A stretch of DNA of 15,140 bases. It comes from Cephalothrix simula. Its lineage: Eukaryota > Nemertea > Palaeonemertea > Archinemertea > Cephalotrichidae. The translations under genes and the position numbers were made by a program. The notes below the pieces were generated by a model. It saw only the letters and a program-made list of their open reading frames with translations, was not told where the DNA came from and did not search any database. Positions 10,601 through 15,140 of the stretch are shown here, in pieces (positions within the stretch are counted from its first letter, which is position 1; the number at the start of each line of letters is the position of its first letter). The stretch spans positions 1 to 15,140 of the forward strand of contig JAXIUW010225840.1 in assembly GCA_035591015.1 (NCBI GenBank), written 5' to 3'.

Positions 10601-13600
10601 TCCATCGAATCCCATGTGTTTAAATCCTTTAATCGGTGTTTTCATTTCTATTTTAATTTCTGGCAGGGGCTTTTTGGTGAAAAGAGTTGTCAATTTGAGA
10701 GCCCTTCCTTCGAGAGTACCATCAAGGACCATGTTAACACCATCTTTATTAAGGTGTAGGGCAACTATGCTGCTAAGGCTTCGGTAACCAGCATGTGGAG
10801 TCTGAAGATTAATATTTATTCTAAAGTTTCTCATGCTAGTTTCTATAATCGTCATATCACCGATATATGCACTTGATCCCCATGTTACTTCACCATGTTC
10901 AACATATTGAATTCCTCTTAGGATGTGGCTAAACTTTATGTCAAGGTTTTCTACATATCTTGGACAACGAATTTTTAAAGTTCCACCAATGCCATTGTTC
11001 CAGTAGCCACTTAGTTCAAAGTCAAAGGTAGTTCCGGGCCATATAAGAGCAGACTTAGTGATAAATCTTTCGTTTGAAAGAGTATTCTTGATGTGGAATT
11101 TTACTTGATCAAAATTATTAAATGGTGTTGTAATTGTAATACCCAATTCCACATTAGACCAATCATTAGCTTTCAGGATGAAGTTGCTCGAAAGTTTATT
11201 GTCATTCCAAGATATTTCTAGATTTGAATTGGCAGAGTTCAAACCATGTTGATGGTTCAACTTGACTTTAAGATTTTCATATCCTGAAATGGGTGATTCC
11301 ACAGAAGCCTCACCAGTAAGCGTTACACCATCAGAAATCTTGCGTAAGTTTCCAGAAGCTGCCAAATTTATTACTGAGGATGGTGACCACATAACTTTAA
11401 TTGTACCATCCAAACGTTCATTAGTTTGCGTAATGTCAATGTTTAATGACCTTTGTTGACCTAAAAAGTTCATCGCCAAATTACCCTTAATTGTAGCTTC
11501 GGTCTGAAGTGGGACAATAACAATGTCAAAAACACCCACTGTAGCACCCATGTTCTTGACTTCAAATTTCATTGAGTGGCGATCACTTGGTATCAAGTTT
11601 AGATTACCAAGGATGTGGAACGACATGCGTTCAAAATACCTGGTTTGTGGAATATCCAAAAGGAGTTCAGTATGGGCAAGTCGTTTGATATAAATTGATT
11701 CGTAATTGTACTTAAATTCCCCTTTGAATATCTTGTTACCGACCGAAATTTGTGCCTTTGTGTTAAAGTTGTCTATTCGTGGGGTAACCTCAAATGCAAA
11801 GACTACTGGAACAATGTCATGTAGATAAACGTTTCCATCAATATGGTGTGTTTCATCATTGCGTTTGTAATTGGTGGCCGCAGAGTAAAATCTTGATCCG
11901 TAACTAACAGCTCCCTTGATTTGTAAGTCCTTTGGGTTGGGTAGAATATCAGTTTTCAAAACTATTTTTTCCAAGTATGGAAACTGGATTTCGGTATCAA
12001 CCATGTGTCGTCCTTCCTCCGTAGAGTATTTGACATTGGCATCAAAGCAATTCTCGTCCTGAAATTATTTTGAAAAATATTTCATGAAGGGACAGTTTGA
12101 AAAATTACCCTAAGCTATGTACATGCACTTGATATTGATTAGTCTGAGATTACAATCGCTTAATACTTACCTTCCAGTCGACCTTGAGTTCACCAGAATA
12201 GTCCTTTTCAGTTTCACTGTTGTCAGATATCACAAATCGCGTTCCAATAAGAGGTCGTTTGTTGGAGATCAATTTAAATTCGTTTTCAATATGTTTACTG
12301 TCGTGATTATGTTTGCCACTTAGGTCGAGATCAATATTCTAAAAAATAACAATTAACGATTTTCGTCAAGATTATCAATTCTTAAAGAAATGCATAGGCC
12401 TATAGGTCTGATTAAACAGGTATTTACTTACTTCAAGGGGCCAAGTGGTGGTAAACTTGTAGTTGCTAGTAATACTTGGCCATCTTTGGAATTCGGATCT
12501 TCGGATATTGTATTTGACAAAAGCCTGGGCTTTGATTTGTCTTTTTGTATCAGCGAAATTGGACCCATATTGGTGATTCACCATTATCTCACTCTGTGTA
12601 TCAGTTTTTTGCATAGTGAAGTGAGTTGCAAAGTTTAATTCAGGCATTTGAGTAAGACGAACTTCCCTGAAAAGAATTCAAAACATTTTTAAAGAATGGT
12701 TTAAAGGCAGTATTTCAATCAGTGTTTATTGAAGAATTCCCTATATTAAACTTACAAGTCAAGATTTCGGTCGTCCAAACTTTCAGTTTCTCTAAATCGG
12801 TATTTGCTGTTAACGACAATATTGTGTTCTGGTTTACGATTTCTTCCATAGTCATGACTGATCCGTGCTTTATACCCATTCTGTTTGAAGTCGATAAAAC
12901 CTTCTGTTTTCGTATTGTAAATCTCAGACCTTAATCTCATGTTTCCACTATACCGGTGATCATCTTTTCCCAAAGTTCCCTCAAGTGAAATAGGTCGATA
13001 TTCCCTCTCAACTCTGTAGTAGGGGAACCTGTTCTGATAAGCCAACTTTGGAATATTTTGAATTGTCAATGTTCCAAAATAGTTCCTGCTTGGTTCATAT
13101 TCGATGGCACCAGTAACCATAATTTCTTTCATTCTTGGTATTTGGATGTTTACAGATGGGATATATTTTATCTTTTCGCCGACTTTTTCAATTTGAATTT
13201 CAGTTGTAAAAGAATATTCTGAGGTACGATCAATGCTGCAAGAAAGTTGAAGGCGTTTCATGTCTTCACTATCAACCATGTGAGCACGTGCTTCAAGGGA
13301 TTTCCAAGGGGTTGTGACGGTGTATGTGATCGCTTTATTCTGTTGACTGGCATTGAGATCAATTGCCATTTTTCTGTTCGTTTTTGACCCAGGGGTATCA
13401 AATGCCAAACGGCCAACATATGTATATTGGTTTCGTCCTTCCACACGGCTCTGGAATATAATTTTCCTTGGTAAGTAGTTATTATATAATTCGAGTGGTA
13501 ATGATTTCATGGGATTTCATTAGAAATGTTTCAGGACAAGCTAGGAACTTACCTTTCTCATAATATGTTTAGCTTCAAAGAGGTAACTGGTGTGCGTGTC

Positions 13601-15084
13601 TTTCTTTTCAACTTCGATGCTGAACGATGCTGGTCCACTCAGTGGAAATATTGGCCCATTTTTGGCATTAAGTTCAGGGTATGAAACCTGTCCACAAATT
13701 TGGATCCCAAGGCCTTTCTTAAAATATTCGTCCGTGCATTTTCGAATGATGGTTGGGTTTTTGGCCAACATATTTTGTTCACGTTCGTTATCACGATGCA
13801 AAATGTAAAATCGAGTCCTGAAAACAGATTATAGTACATGTTTAGGATTTTATTACCTTATCTTTGATTTTTTGACACAATAGTAAAACAAACTTACTTC
13901 ATGTTCAGTACTTCGAGTTTTTCACGTGCCATCTTAAAATCAACAATCATATCTTCACTGTCTTTCAAAGTGATCTTTCCATCTAAGGTTGTGCTTGAAT
14001 GAAGGGTAGTGACCATCTTCAATCCGGTTCTTGCAACATTAGCATCAACAGACATCATTGTGTCAAGTTCAATTGCACCACTTGGTGTGATTGAGCCATC
14101 GATGTCGACACTTCTTGGTGAAGCGCCAAGTTTTCTTATATCTAGTTTACCGTTCACTTTTATGTTGATTGTTGCTGTTCCATTTATGGACATACGTAGC
14201 GGCATACCGGCTATTGTTGGAAGGGCAAAGCTTGTGTCCAAAAACATAAAACTCTTCGTGTAATCAATCTCATGTTGTTGAGCAAGTTTTATTAATAGTT
14301 CTAATATGTTGAAGCTATTTTCACCGCCTTTAGACATGTCCATGTAACTCACTTCATGCCCAAAAACTCTGGCAAACATTGATCCTTTCAATTCGTCTTG
14401 GATTGGTCTCGTCTGTGAAAACTATAATATATAAAAAATTCAAATAAATCAGCAATGGCTAAGCATTTACCTGACATTATATATATAATTGTCACGTCAA
14501 TACCTAATACTTCAATTACTTACCCTACTTACTACTCGACGAATATCATTAATGCTTCTCTTTGATCTTTGATTGATGTCATTTCCACCATAGTACCCTT
14601 TGGGTCCGAAGTATGATTCCAGAAGTCTGTCAAGACCTTCAACACGACCACCGATTTCTAGCAAATTCATAGAATGCCCAAATAGATCAACTGTAATATT
14701 CATTAAACCAGATCTTGGAACAAAGGAATTTTGTGACCAGATTAAGTTTCCTTCTATTTTAGCACCGGTATTAATTGCCTTTGCAAACATTGATTTTTCA
14801 AAGTTTCTGGAGAACTTTCTTTTATCTAAATCGAATGTATTTTTCAGGAGACTGTCGTCAAGAATGCGCTTGATGTTTTGCTTATGCACATCCGCTGTTT
14901 CTAGAATATTGGTTAAGTGGGTCCATATAAAAGAACCAACTTGGTTGACTTCTTCAGTTTGGAGGATCTTTTTGATTGTGTCCATTGTGTCCGTTGAAGG
15001 ACATTGCATCAAGCCTAAGTAGGCTGCAATCCGTAACTCACTGTCTTCTTCAGCTTGACCAAATATTTCATTAAGGGCTGAGCG
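1613..15084 (-). CDS. Apolipophorins-like large lipid transfer protein, 21 visible exons, 5' end outside window
   Basis: Secreted apoprotein expected to form the scaffold of a haemolymph lipoprotein or lipid transfer particle carrying diacylglycerol, phospholipid and sterol between tissues. The spliced exons total 11,415 nt (3,804 residues plus TAA). Domain order is the end of LPD_N, a furin site, DUF1943, DUF1081, a long beta-rich lipid-binding region, amphipathic helices, VWD and a Cys-containing C-terminus, which is the order of the apolipophorin branch of LLTPs. All 20 introns have GT-AG ends and compatible phases, with no frameshift or internal stop, so the gene looks intact. The signal peptide and most of LPD_N lie beyond the right edge. 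Projected full length, about 4,300 residues, exceeds insect apolipophorin II/I and better matches insect apoLTP as I recall it. Vitellogenin is less likely: there is no polyserine tract and the middle region is far too long. The family call is firm; the paralogue is not. Confidence 0.93.
1722..1811 (-). CDS. Visible exon 20: 30-codon penultimate exon
   Basis: Encodes residues 3767-3796, LLPSSTHLLGFRGENPVVRY then PEGEFGIDFQ. It is bounded by a strong TTTCTTTCTTACAG acceptor and a CAG|GTATTTATG donor, both phase 0, so its 90 nt could be skipped without a frameshift. It was found from splice signals; it has no start codon. Confidence 0.84.
1929..2345 (-). CDS. Visible exon 19: C-terminal module with CxxCxC...CxxC cluster
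   Basis: Encodes residues 3628-3766, VLDERDITLHMLMENAFRLR to SLPRHTPFSQ. The last part of the fold (DERDITLHML strand) is followed by a basic segment QGRRDEQKYFIDVMSRRIAA. A compact Cys cluster SCQICECLSDSVGGGRSVCR-DCSLP then gives five cysteines within about 20 residues. In an extracellular protein these are more likely disulfides than a zinc site. The acceptor is CTGTTTTAG and the donor CAG|GTAAATATA, both phase 0. The open frame continues to 1842, but that part is intron. Confidence 0.88.
2428..2711 (-). CDS. Visible exon 18: C-terminal VWA-like module, core
   Basis: Encodes residues 3533-3627, GLRRNRFALVGFGGNGVHNI then HTHTLQMQLFGDAFKFG, DNEDMMKAVNFAVKYPFRAG and VRKIVILMPCSKCENQ. The RFALVGFGG strand, the EDMMKAVNFA helix and the RKIVILMPCS strand occur in the order expected for a Rossmann-like VWA fold. 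Comparable segments end insect apolipophorins. The acceptor is TATTTTATAG; the donor CAG|GTAAGCAAA, phase 0. Confidence 0.87.
2820..3005 (-). CDS. Visible exon 17: start of C-terminal VWA-like module
   Basis: Encodes residues 3471-3533, VKCDAINGKIKIEGQQTRIK through SADIIFVVEEKNCNKIKSER to SLNAK. DIIFVVEE resembles the first strand of a von Willebrand A fold (DIVFVVD), but the Asp-x-Ser-x-Ser metal site is absent (VVEEKNC), so metal-dependent adhesion is unlikely. The acceptor is AATTTCAG; the donor AAAG|GTAGGGTTT, phase 1. The VWA-like label is an inference from motif shape. Confidence 0.82.
3094..3244 (-). CDS. Visible exon 16: Cys-containing post-VWD segment
   Basis: Encodes residues 3421-3471, VEPLPFHNKCVAETSDMTEE then ICQVAAAYVRACKNKRVTIR and LPKRC. 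The Cys spacing (C-x(20)-C-x(9)-C-x(11)-C) and the AAYVRAC helix resemble the C8-like region that follows VWD in apolipophorins. The acceptor is ATTAAAG, weak but phase-consistent; the donor TGTG|GTAGGTTCT, phase 1. It was found by phase and splice signals only. Confidence 0.84.
3432..4193 (-). CDS. Visible exon 15: von Willebrand factor type D domain
   Basis: Encodes residues 3167-3420. About 50 linker residues come first (SWPVFNWDSLKQEANRMYNE). The VWD domain then spans exon residues about 57-220: AMVAGGSLFQTFDQRIFNFA, then GTCSYIL, NGKQIKLF, GLTVLCDNLNDICTLNISGW, GLLGIYNNEPFDDFTT, and FARSWQVDSSC. The order and spacing are those of LLTP VWD domains. The usual CGLC of VWF D domains is GLLG here, as in apolipophorins, so no thiol-exchange chemistry is expected. 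Sequons NFT, NTT, NIS and NRS are present. The acceptor is CACTTTCAG and the donor CAG|GTAATAACA, both phase 0. Confidence 0.95.
4283..4737 (-). CDS. Visible exon 14: amphipathic helices and lead-in strand to VWD
   Basis: Encodes residues 3015-3166, KLRMDLRQKLKSTPEESYYE to FLLYLPTK. It holds further long helices (LENLWKKLANVIDNALEKVL, YAKKIWSKVVEQWEAMK). It then gives a strand motif GFAVWSPENGQIQFLLYLPTK that in apolipophorins precedes the VWD domain. The acceptor is TAATTTTCAG; the donor AAAG|GTATACACA, phase 0. Confidence 0.87.
4818..5158 (-). CDS. Visible exon 13: amphipathic alpha-helical region, part 2
   Basis: Encodes residues 2901-3015, RHILQQFYYRMMNLVSVYMR to MKPYWIKLQ. It is a continuous run of amphipathic helices rich in Tyr, Phe, Met and Arg/Lys, for example FYEKGVQGFNHQYERLMEHF. 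The acceptor is TATATTTCAG; the donor CAAA|GTAAGCCAT, phase 1. Coding starts at 5158, upstream of the first in-exon ATG. No transmembrane-length apolar stretch is present. Confidence 0.86.
5255..5523 (-). CDS. Visible exon 12: amphipathic alpha-helical region, part 1
   Basis: Encodes residues 2812-2901, QNLLARQRKIAVHIRRFFNY to FLQSVTYQL plus a split Arg codon. Unlike the preceding beta-rich exons it is dense in Arg, Lys, Glu, Gln and aromatic residues with helical spacing (for example FARDWEAVKKAMNQLRED). This suits amphipathic helices lying on a lipid surface. The acceptor is ATTTTTCAG, phase 0; the donor ACG|GTATGATTA, phase 2. Confidence 0.86.
5614..5798 (-). CDS. Visible exon 11: last beta-rich segment before the helical region
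   Basis: Encodes residues 2750-2811, SNSKNKLICEAKLDKKKLAKV to WRPELFEEIE. The acceptor is TTTTTTATAG and the donor GAG|GTACGCTTC, phase 0. The end, ITVDLKWRPELFEEIE, turns from strand-like to charged helix-like sequence, marking the switch into the amphipathic helices of exons 12-14. Confidence 0.85.
5887..6052 (-). CDS. Visible exon 10: beta-rich region
   Basis: Encodes residues 2695-2750, LHSPQKVILILGAATETYSG onward to KLTSGYDLS. The acceptor TTTTCTTTTACAG joins in phase 0 to AKFI of exon 9, giving a smooth beta-strand. The donor CTCA|GTAAGTAAA is in phase 1. ETYSGKKIILTNRYDD resembles the 'TYSG-K' strand found in LLTPs upstream of the helical region. Confidence 0.82.
6255..6813 (-). CDS. 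Visible exon 9: beta-rich region
   Basis: Encodes residues 2508-2694, beginning (A)PSRSYGSRSHGEIIIST and ending SEINENENTAKFI. The preferred acceptor is TTCTTCGTAG before TCCAAGCCG. A second AG six bases later (exon end at 6807) keeps the frame and would drop two residues (Pro-Ser). The donor ATC|GTAAGTAAT at 6255 is strong and in phase 0. The reading frame stays open through the following 202-bp intron, so a simple ORF call would wrongly extend this exon to 6006. Confidence 0.85.
6900..7061 (-). CDS. Visible exon 8: beta-rich region
   Basis: Encodes residues 2454-2508, from EVKSGLSIKFSLPTRTIGF to YTYKHSI plus a split Ala codon. The acceptor is TTTTTTTCAG and the donor AGC|GTGAGTATA, phase 2. 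The content continues the alternating-strand pattern of exon 7. It was identified from splice signals and phase; it has no independent start codon. Confidence 0.85.
7137..12058 (-). CDS. Visible exon 7: giant 4.9-kb exon, beta-rich lipid-binding region with TP repeats
   Basis: Encodes residues 814-2454 (1,640 codons plus two bases) with no interruption. It begins DENCFDANVKYSTEEGRH after ATTTCAG and ends at SYSGA|GTAAGTAG, phase 2. The whole stretch is predicted beta by eye: alternating hydrophobic and polar residues, few cysteines, and no membrane segment or catalytic motif. This fits the amphipathic beta-sheet that wraps the lipid droplet surface in apoB-type proteins. At least 15 copies of a motif [T/S]-P-[F/I/Y/other]-x(4-6)-hydrophobic are present, for example ITTPFNNFDQV, MKTPIKGFKHM, VTTPIPGYEQL, LRTPFKPLTSL and LKTPFAEVQKF. 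They are often 54-59 residues apart. The other exons total 27-762 bp. Confidence 0.93.
7310..7339 (-). repeat. 15-bp in-frame tandem duplication encoding SGQSF twice
   Basis: Two adjacent 15-nt units each encode Ser-Gly-Gln-Ser-Phe near the end of the giant exon. The units differ at five bases, all synonymous: TCT/AGC for Ser, GGG/GGA and TTT/TTC. This suggests an old duplication kept at protein level, or chance similarity. Confidence 0.5.
7440..11300 (-). repeat. Degenerate ~57-residue protein repeat marked by TP-hydrophobic motif
   Basis: Taking the methionine codon at 12004-12002 as residue 1, the motif prolines fall at 238, 294, 403, 457, 516, 664, 718, 776, 859, 918, 975, 1205, 1263, 1373 and 1512. 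Eight of the 14 gaps are 54-59 residues and three more (109, 110, 230) are near two or four times that. Gaps of 83, 139 and 148 do not fit. The repeat is visible in protein, not DNA, so it is ancient. It probably marks a structural unit of the lipid-binding beta-sheet. Confidence 0.65.
12171..12338 (-). CDS. Visible exon 6: short beta-rich exon
   Basis: Encodes exactly 56 residues (758-813), from NIDLDLSGKHNHDS to SGELKVDWK. It is bounded by a TTATTTTTTAG acceptor and an AAG|GTAAGTATT donor, both phase 0, and its length is one copy of the roughly 57-residue period seen in exon 7. It was found by following splice signals and phase, because its reading frame has no upstream start codon. Confidence 0.87.
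12432..12666 (-). CDS. Visible exon 5: beta-rich lipid-binding region
   Basis: Encodes residues 679-757, starting LEVRLTQMPELNFATHFTM and ending FTTTWPLE. The strands alternate polar and apolar residues, as in the LLTP beta-belt. The acceptor is TTCTTTTCAG and the donor GAA|GTAAGTAAA, phase 0. Joined to exon 6 it gives TTTWPLENIDLDLSG, a variant of the recurrent Pro-centred motif, which supports the junction. No catalytic or metal-binding motif is visible. Confidence 0.88.
12756..13450 (-). CDS. Visible exon 4: DUF1081-like domain
   Basis: Encodes residues 448-679. Near the start is LAFDTPGSKTNRKMAIDLNA, the TPGS...R pattern typical of DUF1081, followed by alternating-polarity beta strands. 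VTTPWKSLEARAH is an early copy of the Thr-Pro-hydrophobic motif that dominates exon 7. The acceptor ATATTCCAG precedes AGC CGT GTG in phase 0. The open frame continues upstream of 13450 for 60 bases, but that part is intron: it carries the acceptor and fits no family sequence. The donor CTT|GTAAGTTTA is in phase 2. Confidence 0.9.
13553..13817 (-). CDS. Visible exon 3: DUF1943/DUF1081 junction with conserved Cys pair
   Basis: Encodes residues 359-447. It contains KCTDEYFKKGLGIQICGQV and then PIFPLSGPASFSIEVEKKDT. The paired cysteines around a Gly-Leu-Gly, followed by a Phe-Pro-Leu-Ser-Gly-Pro turn, recur in apolipophorin, apoB and vitellogenin at the end of DUF1943 and start of DUF1081. The acceptor is TGTTTTCAG and the donor AAAG|GTAAGTTCC, phase 0. 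The TTG-initiated reading frame visible here is only the interior of the exon; true coding begins at 13817. Confidence 0.9.
13898..14412 (-). CDS. Visible exon 2: DUF1943-like open beta-sheet domain
   Basis: Encodes residues 188-359, beginning TRPIQDELKGSMFARVFG and ending EVLNMK. The segment LDTSFALPTIAGMPLRMSIN, with a following NGT sequon, matches the LLTP signature in which a Phe/Leu-Pro-Thr motif precedes a Gly-Leu/Met-Pro turn in the sheet lining the lipid cavity (DUF1943). The acceptor TTTTCACAG is in phase 0. The donor GAA|GTAAGTTTG leaves two bases of a Lys codon (phase 2), completed by the first base of the next exon. Confidence 0.9.
14524..15084 (-). CDS. Visible exon 1: end of LPD_N (vitellogenin N) domain and furin site
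   Basis: Encodes visible residues 1-187. The start RSALNEIF... ELRIAAYLGLMQCP is the conserved end of the helical part of the LLTP N-terminal lipid-transfer domain (the RIAAY-LM-CP signature). It follows a TTTTCAG acceptor. After it come KRKFSRNFEKSMF and a stretch ending ESYFGPKGYYGG, then the basic site RSKR (residues 173-176). An N-glycosylation sequon NIT is present. The donor is AGG|GTAAGTAAT after 14524, phase 0. A second GTAAGT nine bases upstream could end the exon at 14533 instead, removing VSR without changing frame. The reading frame runs to the acceptor at 15084, so more coding sequence lies upstream, outside the window. Confidence 0.9.
14557..14568 (-). other. Furin-type proprotein cleavage site RSKR
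   Basis: Codons AGA TCA AAG AGA encode Arg-Ser-Lys-Arg, followed by Ser, fitting the RX(K/R)R furin consensus. It sits just after the LPD_N domain, where insect apolipophorin precursors are cut into apoLp-II (N-terminal) and apoLp-I (C-terminal). Cleavage here is inferred from that precedent and would separate the N-terminal subunit from about 3,630 downstream residues. Confidence 0.8.
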
Positions 15085-15140
15085 CTGAAAAGATGAAAGA
15101 AATTAAAAACACACTGTAAAATAAGCCAGTAATTTAATTT

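Noticed and set aside
13451-13510. Methionine-initiated extension upstream of exon 4, a possible internal start
   Set aside because: It lies in the intron and contains the acceptor region. The exon 3 to exon 4 junction is phase 0 and continuous with the DUF1081 sequence.
14600-15022. Plus-strand open frame of 140 codons opposite exon 1
   Set aside because: It is antisense to well-conserved LLTP coding sequence. It has no family resemblance and its composition mirrors the exon codons.
1613-15084. Vitellogenin rather than apolipophorin-type protein
   Set aside because: There is no polyserine region, the beta-rich middle is far longer than in vitellogenins, and the furin site position, helical region and post-VWD tail match the apolipophorin branch.
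1-15140. A novel multi-gene system, CRISPR array, prophage or operon
   Set aside because: All strong coding signal belongs to one spliced animal gene. There are no short regular DNA repeats, Shine-Dalgarno-spaced genes or phage genes.

Overview
The window holds one thing of substance: most of a very large, intron-rich animal gene on the minus strand. It encodes a secreted large lipid transfer protein (LLTP) of the apolipophorin family, the invertebrate relatives of apolipoprotein B and vitellogenin. The organism is therefore an invertebrate metazoan, probably a protostome. AT-rich flanks, spliceosomal GT-AG introns and protein homology all support this; I cannot name the phylum. Introns are short (75-202 bp, mostly 80-115), which suggests a compact genome or at least a compact locus.

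Layout, in transcription order from right to left. The gene enters at the right edge through an intron (15085-15140). I resolved 21 coding exons from 15084 to a TAA stop at 1615-1613. Every junction has GT-AG signals and the phases agree across all 20 introns. The exons sum to 11,415 nt, or 3,804 residues plus the stop. Missing upstream are the signal peptide and most of the N-terminal lipid-transfer domain (about 500-550 residues, judged from the family).

The visible protein reads as follows. It starts with the end of the vitellogenin/LPD N-terminal domain and a furin-type site RSKR (exon 1). Next come DUF1943-like and DUF1081-like lipid-cavity sheets (exons 2-4). A very long beta-rich lipid-binding region follows, dominated by one uninterrupted 4.9-kb exon with a recurrent Thr-Pro-hydrophobic motif (exons 4-11). 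Then come about 350 residues of amphipathic alpha-helix (exons 12-14), a von Willebrand factor D domain (exon 15), and a Cys-containing C-terminal module with a VWA-like stretch and a CxxCxC...CxxC cluster (exons 16-21).

The projected full length (about 4,300 residues) is well above classical insect apolipophorin II/I (about 3,300-3,400). It is close to what I recall for insect apoLTP, the lipid transfer particle apoprotein (about 4,300). Apolipophorin II/I and apoLTP are both possible, so I give no gene symbol.

The left 1.6 kb (1-1612) is the 3' UTR and intergenic DNA. It contains no recognisable gene, only a weak poly(A) signal candidate and a GC-richer hairpin whose minus strand resembles a hammerhead-ribozyme core. 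I found no RNA genes, CRISPR arrays, complete mobile elements or unknown multi-gene system. The points worth a second look are internal to this one protein and its splicing, plus the hairpin.
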